Assembly (NCBI GenBank): GCA_937892155.1 | Contig: CALAUG010000061.1 | Location: forward strand, 52,255-116,254 | Length of the DNA stretch: 64,000 nt | Direction: 5' to 3' | Origin: an uncultured Bacteroidales bacterium | GTDB lineage: Bacteria; Bacteroidota; Bacteroidia; Bacteroidales; UBA1715 | Shown: piece by piece, positions 17,561 through 27,057 of the stretch | Layout: the number at the start of each line of letters is the position of its first letter | Numbering within the stretch: position 1 is the first letter of the stretch | Notes under the pieces: generated by a model | What the model saw: only the letters and a program-made list of their open reading frames with translations | Databases searched by the model: none | What the model was told of the DNA's origin: nothing | Position numbers and translations under genes: made by a program

Positions 17561-20287
17561 ATGAGGAAAATATTGTACATATTGCTACTTTGCGTGATGT
17601 CTTTTGCGTGTTTAGCACAAGAGTCATGCTACATGCTATACAAAGCTCGCGAATGGGACAAACTAGAAAAGAAACTTTTGCCAGCACTGCAAAAACAACC
17701 ACGAAGCGTACCATACAATCACGTGGCCGGACAAATGTATTCAAATCAACATTATCCAAGTTACAATCTTGACAAAGCATACAATCACCTAAATATTGCA
17801 AAAGCAGAATTTGGCAAACTATCTGCTGCAGACCGTGAGAAATATGCGAAATACGTAACCTCCAAAAAGATTCAGAAAGATTTGGACACAGTTTGCCAAC
17901 GATTGTACAATGCAACCATGAAATCTAATTCTGTAGCTAGTTGTAACGCATTTCTAAAAGATTACAAACGTGCAACCGACGAACAAAAGGCAAGCGTAAC
18001 TCTTTTACGTAATCAGTTAGCGTACGCCGATGCACAAAAAACCAATACTATAGAAGCATTCCAAAATTATATTACCCAATATCCTAATGCTGAAAATGTT
18101 CAAGCTGCTATAAAACAACGGGACAAGCTGGCGTATGAAACAACTATCAAACGAAATACTACCAACGCTTTTATTTCATTCTTAAAATCATATCCACAAA
18201 GTGAATATGCACCTGATATTCAAAAGCGTTACGGAGAACGTATGCTGAATGGGCAACTTACGGAAAACGATTACAAGAGTTTGGAACAGTTTATCCAATA
18301 TAATCCTCAAAATCCACTTGCAAAACCTATCATTAGAAAAATGATGGAAATTGCAAAACAAAAACACGATCTCTCACTTATGCAAAAAACGGTTGAATAC
18401 AGTCGTGACATTGATTTTGAATATGCATTATATGAATTTTATAAAGAGTACACACAAGACGGAGAATATCTCACACTCTACAACTTTGTCGAATTGTATC
18501 CACGTACATTTTTAGACACACTGTTGGCCAAAGATTTTAAAATCGCTGCAAAAGGAGACAATTTAGAACTTGTAGAAGCCTACGATTCTGTAAAATCATA
18601 CCATGCGTTTACAGAATACATCAAATTAGCCGCACCAAAGGAAAAAGCATTTGTAGTATTACAAAAATTAATTTCAAAAGATATTGCCGACAAAAATTGG
18701 AGCAAAGCAATCAAAACAATACAACAATACAAGCCTTATTTTGGGAATAACAACAAGGAAATCAACGATTTAATTTCCATCATATCAACTCCTGAAGATA
18801 AGACAATTACTGTAAAAGCATTGTCTGACAATATAAATACAAAAGAAGGTGGCGAATACTCTCCGATTATTTCTGCCGACAATCAATATTTATTCTTCTG
18901 CGGAAAAAACAGACCAGACAATATCGGTAAAACGGAGGACATCTTTGTCTCTAAATGGGAAAATGGCGATTGGGGGAAGCCTAAAATTGTTCAAGAATTG
19001 TGTTCTCCAAGCACAAACGAAGCCGTTATAAGCATTAGTACCGATGGTACCGAATTATTGTACTTTAAAGAAGGTGTAATATATTCATCTGAAAAAAGTT
19101 ACCAAAAATGGAATCCTGGACAAAATGTTTCGTACGAAATCAATAATGCGAAATGGTCTGCCGATGCTATGATTACCAGCGACGGAAATGCAATTATATT
19201 CTCATCCGTACGAGATGACGGATATAATTACTACACTAAACAAAATGCAAGTTTAGGCGTGTATCACGGAGCCATTCATCATCAATCCGATATTTACGTT
19301 TCGCTAAAGACTGATAAAGGTTGGGGCAAACCAATTAATCTTGGACCAACCATTAATACAATCTACACCGACAGAAGTCCATATCTTCACCACGATATGA
19401 AAACGCTTTACTTTAGTTCTGATGGTCACGGAGGATTAGGGAACTTAGACGTGTTCGTTTCAACACGACTGAGTGATACGTGCTGGGATTGTTGGAGCGA
19501 ACCTATCAATTTAGGAAAAGAAATCAACTCTTCGGAGGAAAACTGGGGCTACCGTATTGCACCAAACGGTAAGGATTTCTATTATGCTGCACGTGAAACA
19601 GGAACAACGCAAAACGATTTATGGTACATAAATATTCCTGAAAAATTCCGTCCTGATGTCGTTGCCAACATTACGGGGAAAATTACAGATAATCAAGGTA
19701 AACCAGTAGAGACAAAAATCATTTGGGAAGATTTGGTTTCTGGAGAAATTATCGAAGAATCCCAATCTGATCCAGTTGACGGTAAATATTTCGCCGTATT
19801 GCCGACAGGAAAAATGTATGGATATTACGTTGAAGATGAAAAATATTACCCACAATCTCAAAATGTTGACTTAACCAACACCAAAAGTAAAAGTGACCAA
19901 ACAATTACCAACGATATTGTAGTAACATCGTACAAAGAAATGAAAGAACAAAAATCTGCTGTACGTTTGAACAATCTATTTTTCGACACAGATAAAAGCG
20001 AATTACTACCCTATTCTATTCCAGAACTCAAACGAGTTGCAAAAATTCTCAAAGAGAATAATCTCCGTGTAGAAATTGCAGGACATACAGATAATGTAGG
20101 CGATGACAAATATAACATGGGATTATCCATGCGAAGAGCCGAAGCAGTTAAGGATTTTCTTATTCACGAAGGGTGTCCATCATCATTGTTCGAAGTCGTT
20201 GGTTACGGAGAATCAAAACCAAATACAACAAACGACACAGAAGAAGGTCGCGCAAAAAACAGACGGGTTGAAATGAGATTTCTTTAA
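17561..20287 (+). CDS. PorE-like envelope protein: TPR-like region, PD40 propeller, CRD-like fold, OmpA C-terminal domain
   Basis: The start is ATG 17561, which gives a clean signal peptide (MRKILYILLLCVMSFACLAQ); the longer open frame upstream overlaps PBP1A and is not needed. The 908-residue protein then has a helical repeat-rich N-terminal region (to about residue 420), WD40-like PD40 repeats (YSPIISADNQYLFFCGK; SPYLHHDMKTLYFSSDGHG), a carboxypeptidase-regulatory-like segment (ITGKITDNQGKPVETKI), and an OmpA peptidoglycan-binding domain (LFFDTDKSELLPYS; IAGHTDNVGDDKYN). That order is the published architecture of PorE, the peptidoglycan-associated T9SS component. The lipobox is weak (SFAC), so lipidation is uncertain. 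OmpA/PD40 paralogues unrelated to T9SS also exist, so this is similarity of architecture only. Confidence 0.8.
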   Translation: MRKILYILLLCVMSFACLAQESCYMLYKAREWDKLEKKLLPALQKQPRSVPYNHVAGQMYSNQHYPSYNLDKAYNHLNIAKAEFGKLSAADREKYAKYVTSKKIQKDLDTVCQRLYNATMKSNSVASCNAFLKDYKRATDEQKASVTLLRNQLAYADAQKTNTIEAFQNYITQYPNAENVQAAIKQRDKLAYETTIKRNTTNAFISFLKSYPQSEYAPDIQKRYGERMLNGQLTENDYKSLEQFIQYNPQNPLAKPIIRKMMEIAKQKHDLSLMQKTVEYSRDIDFEYALYEFYKEYTQDGEYLTLYNFVELYPRTFLDTLLAKDFKIAAKGDNLELVEAYDSVKSYHAFTEYIKLAAPKEKAFVVLQKLISKDIADKNWSKAIKTIQQYKPYFGNNNKEINDLISIISTPEDKTITVKALSDNINTKEGGEYSPIISADNQYLFFCGKNRPDNIGKTEDIFVSKWENGDWGKPKIVQELCSPSTNEAVISISTDGTELLYFKEGVIYSSEKSYQKWNPGQNVSYEINNAKWSADAMITSDGNAIIFSSVRDDGYNYYTKQNASLGVYHGAIHHQSDIYVSLKTDKGWGKPINLGPTINTIYTDRSPYLHHDMKTLYFSSDGHGGLGNLDVFVSTRLSDTCWDCWSEPINLGKEINSSEENWGYRIAPNGKDFYYAARETGTTQNDLWYINIPEKFRPDVVANITGKITDNQGKPVETKIIWEDLVSGEIIEESQSDPVDGKYFAVLPTGKMYGYYVEDEKYYPQSQNVDLTNTKSKSDQTITNDIVVTSYKEMKEQKSAVRLNNLFFDTDKSELLPYSIPELKRVAKILKENNLRVEIAGHTDNVGDDKYNMGLSMRRAEAVKDFLIHEGCPSSLFEVVGYGESKPNTTNDTEEGRAKNRRVEMRFL

Positions 20288-20340
20288 TGTAACACGACAC
20301 TCTACGACAAATTTTATAAATTAGACAAGCAAAAAAGACA

Positions 20341-23300
20341 ATGAACGCTATCATACAACAAATTATTGAAATAGGAAGAAAGGGTAAATCGGTTCACACC
20401 ATGTTACCCGATATTTGTAACAGCATTTCCATTTTTCCTGATGTCATCGGCGTTCTCATTTCATACAACGAGATAAACTACTACAGTTCACATTTCACAA
20501 TCAGCAAAAACGTACAAAACCAGGAGCTGAAAATTGGAGAAAAAAATGTAGGAAATCTTTCTATTTACTATAAAGAACAAGTTGAATATAAACAATTTGA
20601 CGAATCAGAATTATTTTGCGCCGCTTCAATTATATCCGGATTTATTTCTGAAAACAAATTGGTGACATTATCAACTGAATATCAGAAACGTACCGACGAA
20701 CTTTCTGCAATAAAGAAAGCTAAGGAAATCATCTATGCCGGACTACCTACCGAACGTGTCCTTCAAGACATTTGCGATATGCTTCCACAACATTGGCAAT
20801 TTGCCGATTGTGCCTGCTGCCGCATTGTCTTCGATAATGCTAAATACACATCACGTGGATTTAAAGAATCAACCTGTTCCATGAAAGAAACTTTCGTAAC
20901 ATTCGACAACACCACGGGGTACATCGAAATGTTCTATACGAAAGATGACTACATTGATACAGAAAATTTGTTCTTGCCAGAAGAAAGAGAATTAGCAAAC
21001 ACAATTTGCCACTTTTTGTGCCAATATATCAACGACACAAAGGGACGGATGCTGTCAAACAATCCAATCCTTAACAACAATCCAACTAGCAAAGACGAAT
21101 TAACAAGAGAATCGCTTATTCACAGTGACAAGCCACTACAAAAACTGCTGAACGAACAAACATTTGACAAGTATATTTACTTGGATATGATGAAGCATAA
21201 AGTTTCACAGATATTGTTCGTCGCAACAATGTATGATGCATTTAATCTTGAGAAAGATGATAGTTTTTTTGAACGATTTATGGGACCTATTTACCAATAT
21301 AGTATTTTCTCACTACCGAGAATTATTGGTGTTTCATCCCACAAACAAGCACTCGAACTACTCAAAACGACTCATTTCGATTTGGTTATTTTGATGGTGG
21401 GCGCCGACGTTCAAAAACCTATTTCATTAAGTGGGAAAATTAGGAAATTAAACACAGAAGTTCCTATCTATCTGCTTCTTAATCCCCGTTCAAACATTGC
21501 ATATTTTGAAGACATGGTTGCAAAAACGACCTTGTTCAATAAAATATTTGTGTGGAATGGAGATTCACAAATTTTCTTCGCAATGGTAAAATCATTGGAA
21601 GACCTTGCAAATGCCGAAAATGACACCAAAATCGGTTTGGTGAGAACAATGTTGTTGATTGAAGATTCAACGCAATATTATTCCAAATATTTACCAATCA
21701 TTTTCTCGGTGTTGTTCGACCAAGTCGGGGAGCAAATTTCCAATTTTGAATCAAACGAATTGGAAAAACTTTCAAAAATCCGTTCACGTCCAAAATTATT
21801 ATGGGCAAGGAATTACGAAGAAGCGACATTCCTATTCAACAAATATAAAGACTTTATGACGTGCGTCATTTCCGACATGGAATTTCAACGTAATGGCGTA
21901 CTTGACAAAAACGCAGGTAAAGCCTTTATGGAACACGTCCGCGAATACAACATAAACATGCCTATTTTAATCCAGTCATCTGAGTTAAAATATTCGCAGT
22001 ACGCCAAAGATATTCACGCAAAATTCGTCAACAAGAAGTCCGATATGCTTCTTGATAAGATAAAAAAATTCGTGATGCATAATTTTGGTTACGGTGATTT
22101 TATATTCCGTAACGGCAAAGGTGAACCTATTGCAAAAGCAAAAAATCTACGCGAATTTGAGATGTTGCTCCGCACCATTCCCGACGATTCTTTAAAATAT
22201 CACGCCGACCAAAACCAATTTTCTATCTGGTTGATGGGACGCGGAGAAATTGAATTGGCACGACAATTAAATCCTGTAAAATTGTCAGACCTGAACAACG
22301 ATGTCTCAAAATTACGAGAAATGAATAACGTAATTCTTGATGAATATCGTCAGACAAAAAAACGTGGAAAAATCCTGTCATTTGAAGAAACAGCCGTGAT
22401 TGACGAGAAAAACGTAGTCTCTTTGGCTGCTGGTTCTCTCGGTGGCAAAGGACGCGGATTAGCCTTTGTCAACACACTCATCAACAGCATCGACATGAAT
22501 CCGTATGCCGACCAAATGGCATTACGAACACCCAAAACAGCCGTAATCGGCACAGAAGAATTTGAATTATTCATAAAGAACAATTTTGCGGGTAAGAATC
22601 TCTTCTCAAAAGATTTAACTGATGAGCAAATAAAAGATTTGTTTATTGCAGGACGATTATCCGAGGATTTGAAGAGAAAATTGGCAATCCTGCTGGAACA
22701 AATTTCAAAGCCGCTTGCCGTCCGTTCATCGAGTATTTTTGAAGACTCTGCGACACAACCACTTGCAGGAGTATTCAGCACCTACATTATACCTAACAAC
22801 GACACAGATTTGAAGAAACGCTTAACCGACCTAGAAACAGCCATAAAATTGGTATATGCGTCGGTTTACAGCGACCAAGTAAAAGAATTTTACAAATCAA
22901 CCAGTCATAAATTGGAAGAAGAAAAAATGGCAATCGTCATACAGGAAGTTGTCGGCGATTACCACGAGCAATATTTCTATCCTCACATCTGTGGCGTCGC
23001 ACAATCATACAACTACTACCCTATTGCTCACATGCAACCAGAAGAAGGATTTGCCGTATGCGCAGTCGGACTGGGGTTCTACATTGTTGATGGTGGTAAT
23101 GCCTATCGTTTTTCTCCACGCTATCCAAAAGTGGAAATAATGAACACGAAGGACCAAATAAAATCATCACAAACAAATTTCTATGCTGTTGATTTCAGTA
23201 AAAAAGACGTTAATTACAAACGTGACGGCGAACATGCAGCATTGACGCTACTGCCAATTTCCGAAGCCGAAAAACATAATACCTTAAAACATTGCGCTTC

Positions 23301-24105
23301 TGTCTATAATGTTGAAAATGACAGAATTGAACCAGGTCTTTCCGGATACGGACCACGTATTATCAATTTTGCAAACATTCTTAAATATGATTACGCACCA
23401 CTTGCCGAAATTCTGACATTGATTCTCAACACTGTACAGGAAGCAATGGGTACCCCTGTTGAAATTGAATTTGCTGTTGATTTGAACGAAAACGAAGATG
23501 GAGTTCCATCATTCTATCTGCTACAAATCAAACCTTTAACTGGTAGTTTACTGACTGAAAATGCGTTTCCTGAATTTCTGCAATCAGCACCACAACTACT
23601 CCATACAACAACGAGTATGGGTAATGGATTTCTTGAAAATATTTGTGATGCCGTATATATCGACCTTGACAAATTTGATAAACTACGCACACTCGAGATG
23701 GTTGCCGAAATTGAGAAAATTAACAAAAAAATGGTCGAAAAAGGACGGAAATATCTTCTTATCGGCCCTGGACGCTGGGGAACAAGCGATAGATTTTTGG
23801 GAATACCTGTACTTTGGTCACAAATTTCAAATGCAAAAGTCATTGTGGAAATTAGTTTGTCCAACTTCCCTCTTGATGCTTCGCTCGGCTCACACTTCTT
23901 CCACAATATTTCAACTATGAATATTGGCTATTTCGCTATTGAACACACCAACGAGGACAATTTTATCAACTGGGATATTTTAAAACAACAAACTGTCGTT
24001 GAAAAGACTGAATTTTTCGTCCATGTCCAATTTAAGAAAAATCTTTGCGTTTATATGCAAGGAAAAGAACGAACTGCTACTATCTTTGTAAACGAATCGG
24101 AATAG
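20341..24105 (+). CDS. Multidomain sensor-like protein: two GAF-like domains, two receiver-like domains, PEP/pyruvate-binding (PPDK-type) ATP-grasp
   Basis: A 1254-residue cytoplasmic protein. Residues 1-110 and 120-240 look like tandem GAF-type sensor domains, the second with LPTERVLQDICDMLPQHWQF and LPEERELANTICHFL. Residues 285-400 form a receiver-like domain without a phospho-acceptor (DLVILMV). Residues 435-560 form a second receiver-like domain that keeps the acidic pair (LLIEDS, E441-D442) and an acceptor Asp512 (VISDMEF). An ATP-grasp domain typical of PPDK/PEP synthase follows: GSLGGKGRGL at about 700 and PLAVRSSSIFEDS at about 790, ending with GPGRWGTSDR near 1141. No phosphohistidine swivel domain or PEP-binding barrel is seen, so classic PEP synthase activity is unlikely despite common naming. 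A LuxR-type gene follows 3 bases later. Function unknown. Confidence 0.75.
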   Translation: MNAIIQQIIEIGRKGKSVHTMLPDICNSISIFPDVIGVLISYNEINYYSSHFTISKNVQNQELKIGEKNVGNLSIYYKEQVEYKQFDESELFCAASIISGFISENKLVTLSTEYQKRTDELSAIKKAKEIIYAGLPTERVLQDICDMLPQHWQFADCACCRIVFDNAKYTSRGFKESTCSMKETFVTFDNTTGYIEMFYTKDDYIDTENLFLPEERELANTICHFLCQYINDTKGRMLSNNPILNNNPTSKDELTRESLIHSDKPLQKLLNEQTFDKYIYLDMMKHKVSQILFVATMYDAFNLEKDDSFFERFMGPIYQYSIFSLPRIIGVSSHKQALELLKTTHFDLVILMVGADVQKPISLSGKIRKLNTEVPIYLLLNPRSNIAYFEDMVAKTTLFNKIFVWNGDSQIFFAMVKSLEDLANAENDTKIGLVRTMLLIEDSTQYYSKYLPIIFSVLFDQVGEQISNFESNELEKLSKIRSRPKLLWARNYEEATFLFNKYKDFMTCVISDMEFQRNGVLDKNAGKAFMEHVREYNINMPILIQSSELKYSQYAKDIHAKFVNKKSDMLLDKIKKFVMHNFGYGDFIFRNGKGEPIAKAKNLREFEMLLRTIPDDSLKYHADQNQFSIWLMGRGEIELARQLNPVKLSDLNNDVSKLREMNNVILDEYRQTKKRGKILSFEETAVIDEKNVVSLAAGSLGGKGRGLAFVNTLINSIDMNPYADQMALRTPKTAVIGTEEFELFIKNNFAGKNLFSKDLTDEQIKDLFIAGRLSEDLKRKLAILLEQISKPLAVRSSSIFEDSATQPLAGVFSTYIIPNNDTDLKKRLTDLETAIKLVYASVYSDQVKEFYKSTSHKLEEEKMAIVIQEVVGDYHEQYFYPHICGVAQSYNYYPIAHMQPEEGFAVCAVGLGFYIVDGGNAYRFSPRYPKVEIMNTKDQIKSSQTNFYAVDFSKKDVNYKRDGEHAALTLLPISEAEKHNTLKHCASVYNVENDRIEPGLSGYGPRIINFANILKYDYAPLAEILTLILNTVQEAMGTPVEIEFAVDLNENEDGVPSFYLLQIKPLTGSLLTENAFPEFLQSAPQLLHTTTSMGNGFLENICDAVYIDLDKFDKLRTLEMVAEIEKINKKMVEKGRKYLLIGPGRWGTSDRFLGIPVLWSQISNAKVIVEISLSNFPLDASLGSHFFHNISTMNIGYFAIEHTNEDNFINWDILKQQTVVEKTEFFVHVQFKKNLCVYMQGKERTATIFVNESE

Positions 24106-24108
24106 AAT

Positions 24109-24762
24109 ATGATAAACGTAATTATTATAGGAATACACAATTTGCAGTCTGAAAGTATTGCAATGATGATTGAATCCAATCCAGAATTCAAAGTTATTGA
24201 TATTCAAACACGTACAAGCGATTTCCTTCAAAAGCACTACGAAGAGCCTGTACATATTGTGATAAAAAATATTCCCAAAATTACCGACAACGATGTTTTG
24301 GATGTTGAAGAGATTCAAAAAATTCACCCACGGGCAAAAGTTCTAATAATTTCTTATTCAGAGAACGAAGAAACAATCTTCAACATTATCAAAGTTGGCG
24401 CAAAAGGATTCCTTTCACACGATGCAACCAGACAAGATTTATTTGAAGCCATCTATTCCCTACGAAACGGCTTTGATTATTTCAGCAAATGCATCACCAA
24501 CATTTTATTGAACCGCTATGTTTCGTCAATTCAAAATAACGAAAAACCCGAAAACGAAGAAATTGAAAAACTAAGTTCACGTGAGATTGAAATATTGTCT
24601 CTATGGGGAAGCAGCTACACCAATGCTGAAATTGCAGATTCTTTGCACATTAGCGTTCGTACCGTCGAAACGCATAAAACACACATTATGCAAAAGTTAA
24701 ACCTGAAAACTCAGGTAGATTTAATAAAATACGCAATCCGGAATAATATCATTGATCTTTAA
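24109..24762 (+). CDS. LuxR/NarL-type response regulator with degenerate receiver domain
   Basis: A 217-residue protein with an N-terminal receiver fold and a C-terminal LuxR helix-turn-helix (LSSREIEILSLWGSSYTNAE, then SVRTVETHKTHIMQKL, about residues 150-215). Key receiver positions are changed. The acidic pair after the first strand is replaced by IIGIHN; the acceptor-Asp position falls in IVIKNIP, with no Asp; the conserved Lys near the last strand is replaced in GFLSHDAT. It should therefore not be switched by Asp phosphorylation; similar atypical regulators respond to ligands or protein partners. It follows the GAF/receiver/ATP-grasp gene by 3 bases and is probably its functional partner. 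Confidence 0.85.
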   Translation: MINVIIIGIHNLQSESIAMMIESNPEFKVIDIQTRTSDFLQKHYEEPVHIVIKNIPKITDNDVLDVEEIQKIHPRAKVLIISYSENEETIFNIIKVGAKGFLSHDATRQDLFEAIYSLRNGFDYFSKCITNILLNRYVSSIQNNEKPENEEIEKLSSREIEILSLWGSSYTNAEIADSLHISVRTVETHKTHIMQKLNLKTQVDLIKYAIRNNIIDL

Positions 24763-24765
24763 TCC

Positions 24766-25374
24766 CTACTTAAATTTGGGAAGAGACCAATTTTTTATTA
24801 CACTCACTGTACGAACAATAAATATCACAAGTGAGGCGACGATAATAGAAAATATCTCAGGACAGGACAACCATTCCAATAACAAATAAATACAACCACC
24901 TATCAGACAAGCTGTTGCATAGATTTTCTTTTTAAAAATCAGCGGAACATCGGCACACATCATATCACGGACAATACCACCAAATACTGCTGTTAAAATT
25001 CCCATCATAACCGCCAATATCGGATGAATATCCAATGCCAATCCTTTTTGCATTCCTATAATAGTGAATACACTGATTCCTATTGTATCGAACAAGAACA
25101 ATGTTTTGGTGTATTTTTCGATAGTTTGACGAAATAAGAATGTGATTGCAACACCTATTATTACAATATAGAAATACCATATATTGTGCAACCATGCAAC
25201 AGGAATATTCAGCATCATATCGCGGAGGGTTCCGCCACCTATTGCTGTAACAAAACCGAGAAACATTCCACCAAACAAATCGAAATTTTTGTGGGCGGCA
25301 CGCAGTGCACCACTTATCGCAAATGCGAACGTTCCCAAATAGTCGCAGATAAGGATTATTTCGGGAACCGACAT
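24766..25374 (-). CDS. Trimeric intracellular cation (TRIC) channel family protein (YadS/UPF0126)
   Basis: A 202-residue protein of about seven membrane segments arranged as two repeated units. The duplicated signatures are AISGALRAAHKNFDLFGG with TAIGGGTLRDMML in the first half and TAVFGGIVRDMMCADVPL in the second. Bacterial TRIC homologues are homotrimeric, mainly K+-permeable channels of the inner membrane. I start it at ATG 25374 (MSVPEIILICDYLG), because the extra N-terminal residues of the longest frame lie over the end of ychF and are not conserved-looking. It follows ychF with a one-base gap and likely shares its promoter. It converges with the LuxR-type gene, leaving only 3 bases. 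Confidence 0.85.
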   Translation of the reverse strand: MSVPEIILICDYLGTFAFAISGALRAAHKNFDLFGGMFLGFVTAIGGGTLRDMMLNIPVAWLHNIWYFYIVIIGVAITFLFRQTIEKYTKTLFLFDTIGISVFTIIGMQKGLALDIHPILAVMMGILTAVFGGIVRDMMCADVPLIFKKKIYATACLIGGCIYLLLEWLSCPEIFSIIVASLVIFIVRTVSVIKNWSLPKFK

Positions 25375-25375
25375 A

Positions 25376-26473
25376 CTAAACGTTGAATTTAAAATGCATA
25401 ATATCGCCGTCCTGAACAACGTAATCCTTTCCTTCCATCGACATTTTTCCTGCTTCTTTCACAGCTAATTCAGAACCTAGGGCAATGTAGTCGTCGTATT
25501 TAATTACTTCGGCCTTGATGAAACCTTTTTCAAAATCAGAGTGAATTACACCAGCAGCTTGTGGAGCTTTGGCACCACGGTGGTATGTCCACGCGCGGAC
25601 TTCTTTTGGACCTGCTGTAAGGAACGTTTCCAAATCAAGCAATGAATACGCTTGACGAATCAACTTGTTTACGCCTGGTTCCGACAAACCAACATCCTGC
25701 AAAAACATATCTCGTTCTTCCTGCGTATCGAGTTCGGCTATTTCGGCTTCCAATGCTGTAGCCAAAGTCAAAACTTCGGCACGTTCTCCTTTTATTGATT
25801 CTTTAACAGCATCAACAAAAGCATTGCCATTTATCCCTGATTCGTCGACATTACAAACGTACATTACAGGCTTTAAGGTCAGCAAATGCAAATCGTATAT
25901 CGCAGCTTTTTCCTCGTCTTCCAAACCAAGTGTACGAACAGACTCACCTTTCAATAACGATGCTTTCACACGTGATAATATATCAAACACAAATTTTGCT
26001 TCCTTGTCGCCACCAGCACGAGCTTGTTTTTCAACCTTACTAATACGTGATTCCACAGTTTCTAAATCTTTCAACTGTAGTTCCATATCAATCGTTTCCT
26101 TATCGCGTACAGGATTTATAGAACCATCGACGTGAGTTATGTTTTCGTTCTCGAAACAACGAAGAACGTGGACAATCGCATCACATTCGCGAATATTTGC
26201 CAAAAATTTGTTTCCCAAACCTTCACCTTTGCTGGCACCTTTCACCAATCCTGCTATATCAACAATCTCAACCGTTGTTGGAACAACTTTTTCTGGATGA
26301 ACGATTTTTTCCAATTCGTTCAAGCGGTTATCAGGAACAGTAATCATTCCAACATTTGGTTCTATAGTGCAAAAAGGAAAATTTGCTGCTTGTGCTTTTG
26401 CGTTCGTCAAACAATTAAATAATGTTGATTTTCCTACATTCGGCAAACCAACAATACCACATTTCAAACCCAT
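25376..26473 (-). CDS. ychF: Redox-regulated ATPase/GTPase YchF (OLA1 family)
   Basis: A 365-residue Obg-related P-loop protein. The G1 motif is GLPNVGKST, followed by DIAGLVKGASKGEGLGNKFL (G3 region) and YVCNVDESG in place of NKxD, the change that gives this family its ATP preference. The C-terminal TGS domain ends YVVQDGDIMHFKFNV, the family hallmark. It is cytoplasmic and associated with ribosomes and stress responses. The longest open frame starts 25 codons earlier, but that stretch covers the promoter box at 26491-26498, and MGLKCGIVG is the standard YchF N terminus, so the start is 26473. Confidence 0.95.
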   Translation of the reverse strand: MGLKCGIVGLPNVGKSTLFNCLTNAKAQAANFPFCTIEPNVGMITVPDNRLNELEKIVHPEKVVPTTVEIVDIAGLVKGASKGEGLGNKFLANIRECDAIVHVLRCFENENITHVDGSINPVRDKETIDMELQLKDLETVESRISKVEKQARAGGDKEAKFVFDILSRVKASLLKGESVRTLGLEDEEKAAIYDLHLLTLKPVMYVCNVDESGINGNAFVDAVKESIKGERAEVLTLATALEAEIAELDTQEERDMFLQDVGLSEPGVNKLIRQAYSLLDLETFLTAGPKEVRAWTYHRGAKAPQAAGVIHSDFEKGFIKAEVIKYDDYIALGSELAVKEAGKMSMEGKDYVVQDGDIMHFKFNV

Positions 26474-26490
26474 ATCAAATTTATTTTTTG

Positions 26491-26498
26491 CAAAAGTA
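26491..26498 (-). promoter_or_regulatory. ychF promoter -7 box (TACTTTTG)
   Basis: Perfect TAnnTTTG match 17 bases upstream of the ychF ATG, facing away from the plus-strand box at 26531. The two form a compact divergent promoter pair. Confidence 0.6.
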
Positions 26499-26530
26499 CG
26501 TTTTTTTAAAATTAATCTCACTTCAAATTG

Positions 26531-26538
26531 TATATTTG
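26531..26538 (+). promoter_or_regulatory. Promoter -7 box (TATATTTG) for the 26559 gene cluster
   Basis: Perfect TAnnTTTG match 20 bases upstream of ATG 26559. It probably drives the small envelope-protein cassette 26559-29134. Confidence 0.6.
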
Positions 26539-26558
26539 CATAAATCATTTTATGAACT

Positions 26559-27053
26559 ATGGTTATTCATAACGAAAAATACGCAAGTAAATTAAAGATT
26601 TGGAATACGTTCGGCGTTGTCGCTGTAACAACAATTTGCGTGTATATTCCCTTGTCACCATTGTTCTTACGCGAATTCGGATTAAACCCAAAACCACTTT
26701 CTGCTCCATTATGCACCTTGCTAATCCTTGCAGTTATTGGAATTTATGCAACCATCGTTTATTTACGGCACAAGAAAAAGCTAAATTTCATTTATATTTC
26801 TGACGAAGACAAACAAAACCTCGTGTTCCGTTTTTATCACATTCAGCTGTTGATGAAAAAATGTAATTCCTACAAAATTCCTTTCAATTCTTTCAAGAAG
26901 TATGAAATAACAAAAGAAGGCTGCGATTGCAACTTGATTTTGTATCAAAAAATGGAACGAAACCAAATGGCAAAATATCCGCCAATCTGCCTCAACTCTT
27001 TAAAAGATGAGGAAATAAAACAGGTAACCGATTTGTTGGACCAATATTGTTAG
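26559..27053 (+). CDS. Hypothetical membrane protein (two N-terminal TM segments)
   Basis: A 164-residue protein I do not recognise. It has two hydrophobic segments (about residues 16-32 and 46-64) followed by a polar cytoplasmic-looking domain of about 95 residues with several Cys (KKCNSY, KEGCDCN, PPICLNS, DQYC). A nearby upstream ATG at 26552 is out of frame and closes after six codons, so 26559 is the start. It is the first gene of a plus-strand cassette with spacings of 4 bases, then one-base overlaps, so it is co-transcribed with the two paralogous beta-barrel genes and the lipoprotein. Confidence 0.7.
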   Translation: MVIHNEKYASKLKIWNTFGVVAVTTICVYIPLSPLFLREFGLNPKPLSAPLCTLLILAVIGIYATIVYLRHKKKLNFIYISDEDKQNLVFRFYHIQLLMKKCNSYKIPFNSFKKYEITKEGCDCNLILYQKMERNQMAKYPPICLNSLKDEEIKQVTDLLDQYC

Positions 27054-27057
27054 TGCT

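Noticed and set aside
20341..24105. Annotation as phosphoenolpyruvate synthase or pyruvate phosphate dikinase
   Set aside because: Only the ATP-grasp part is visible; the swivel His domain and PEP barrel are not seen.
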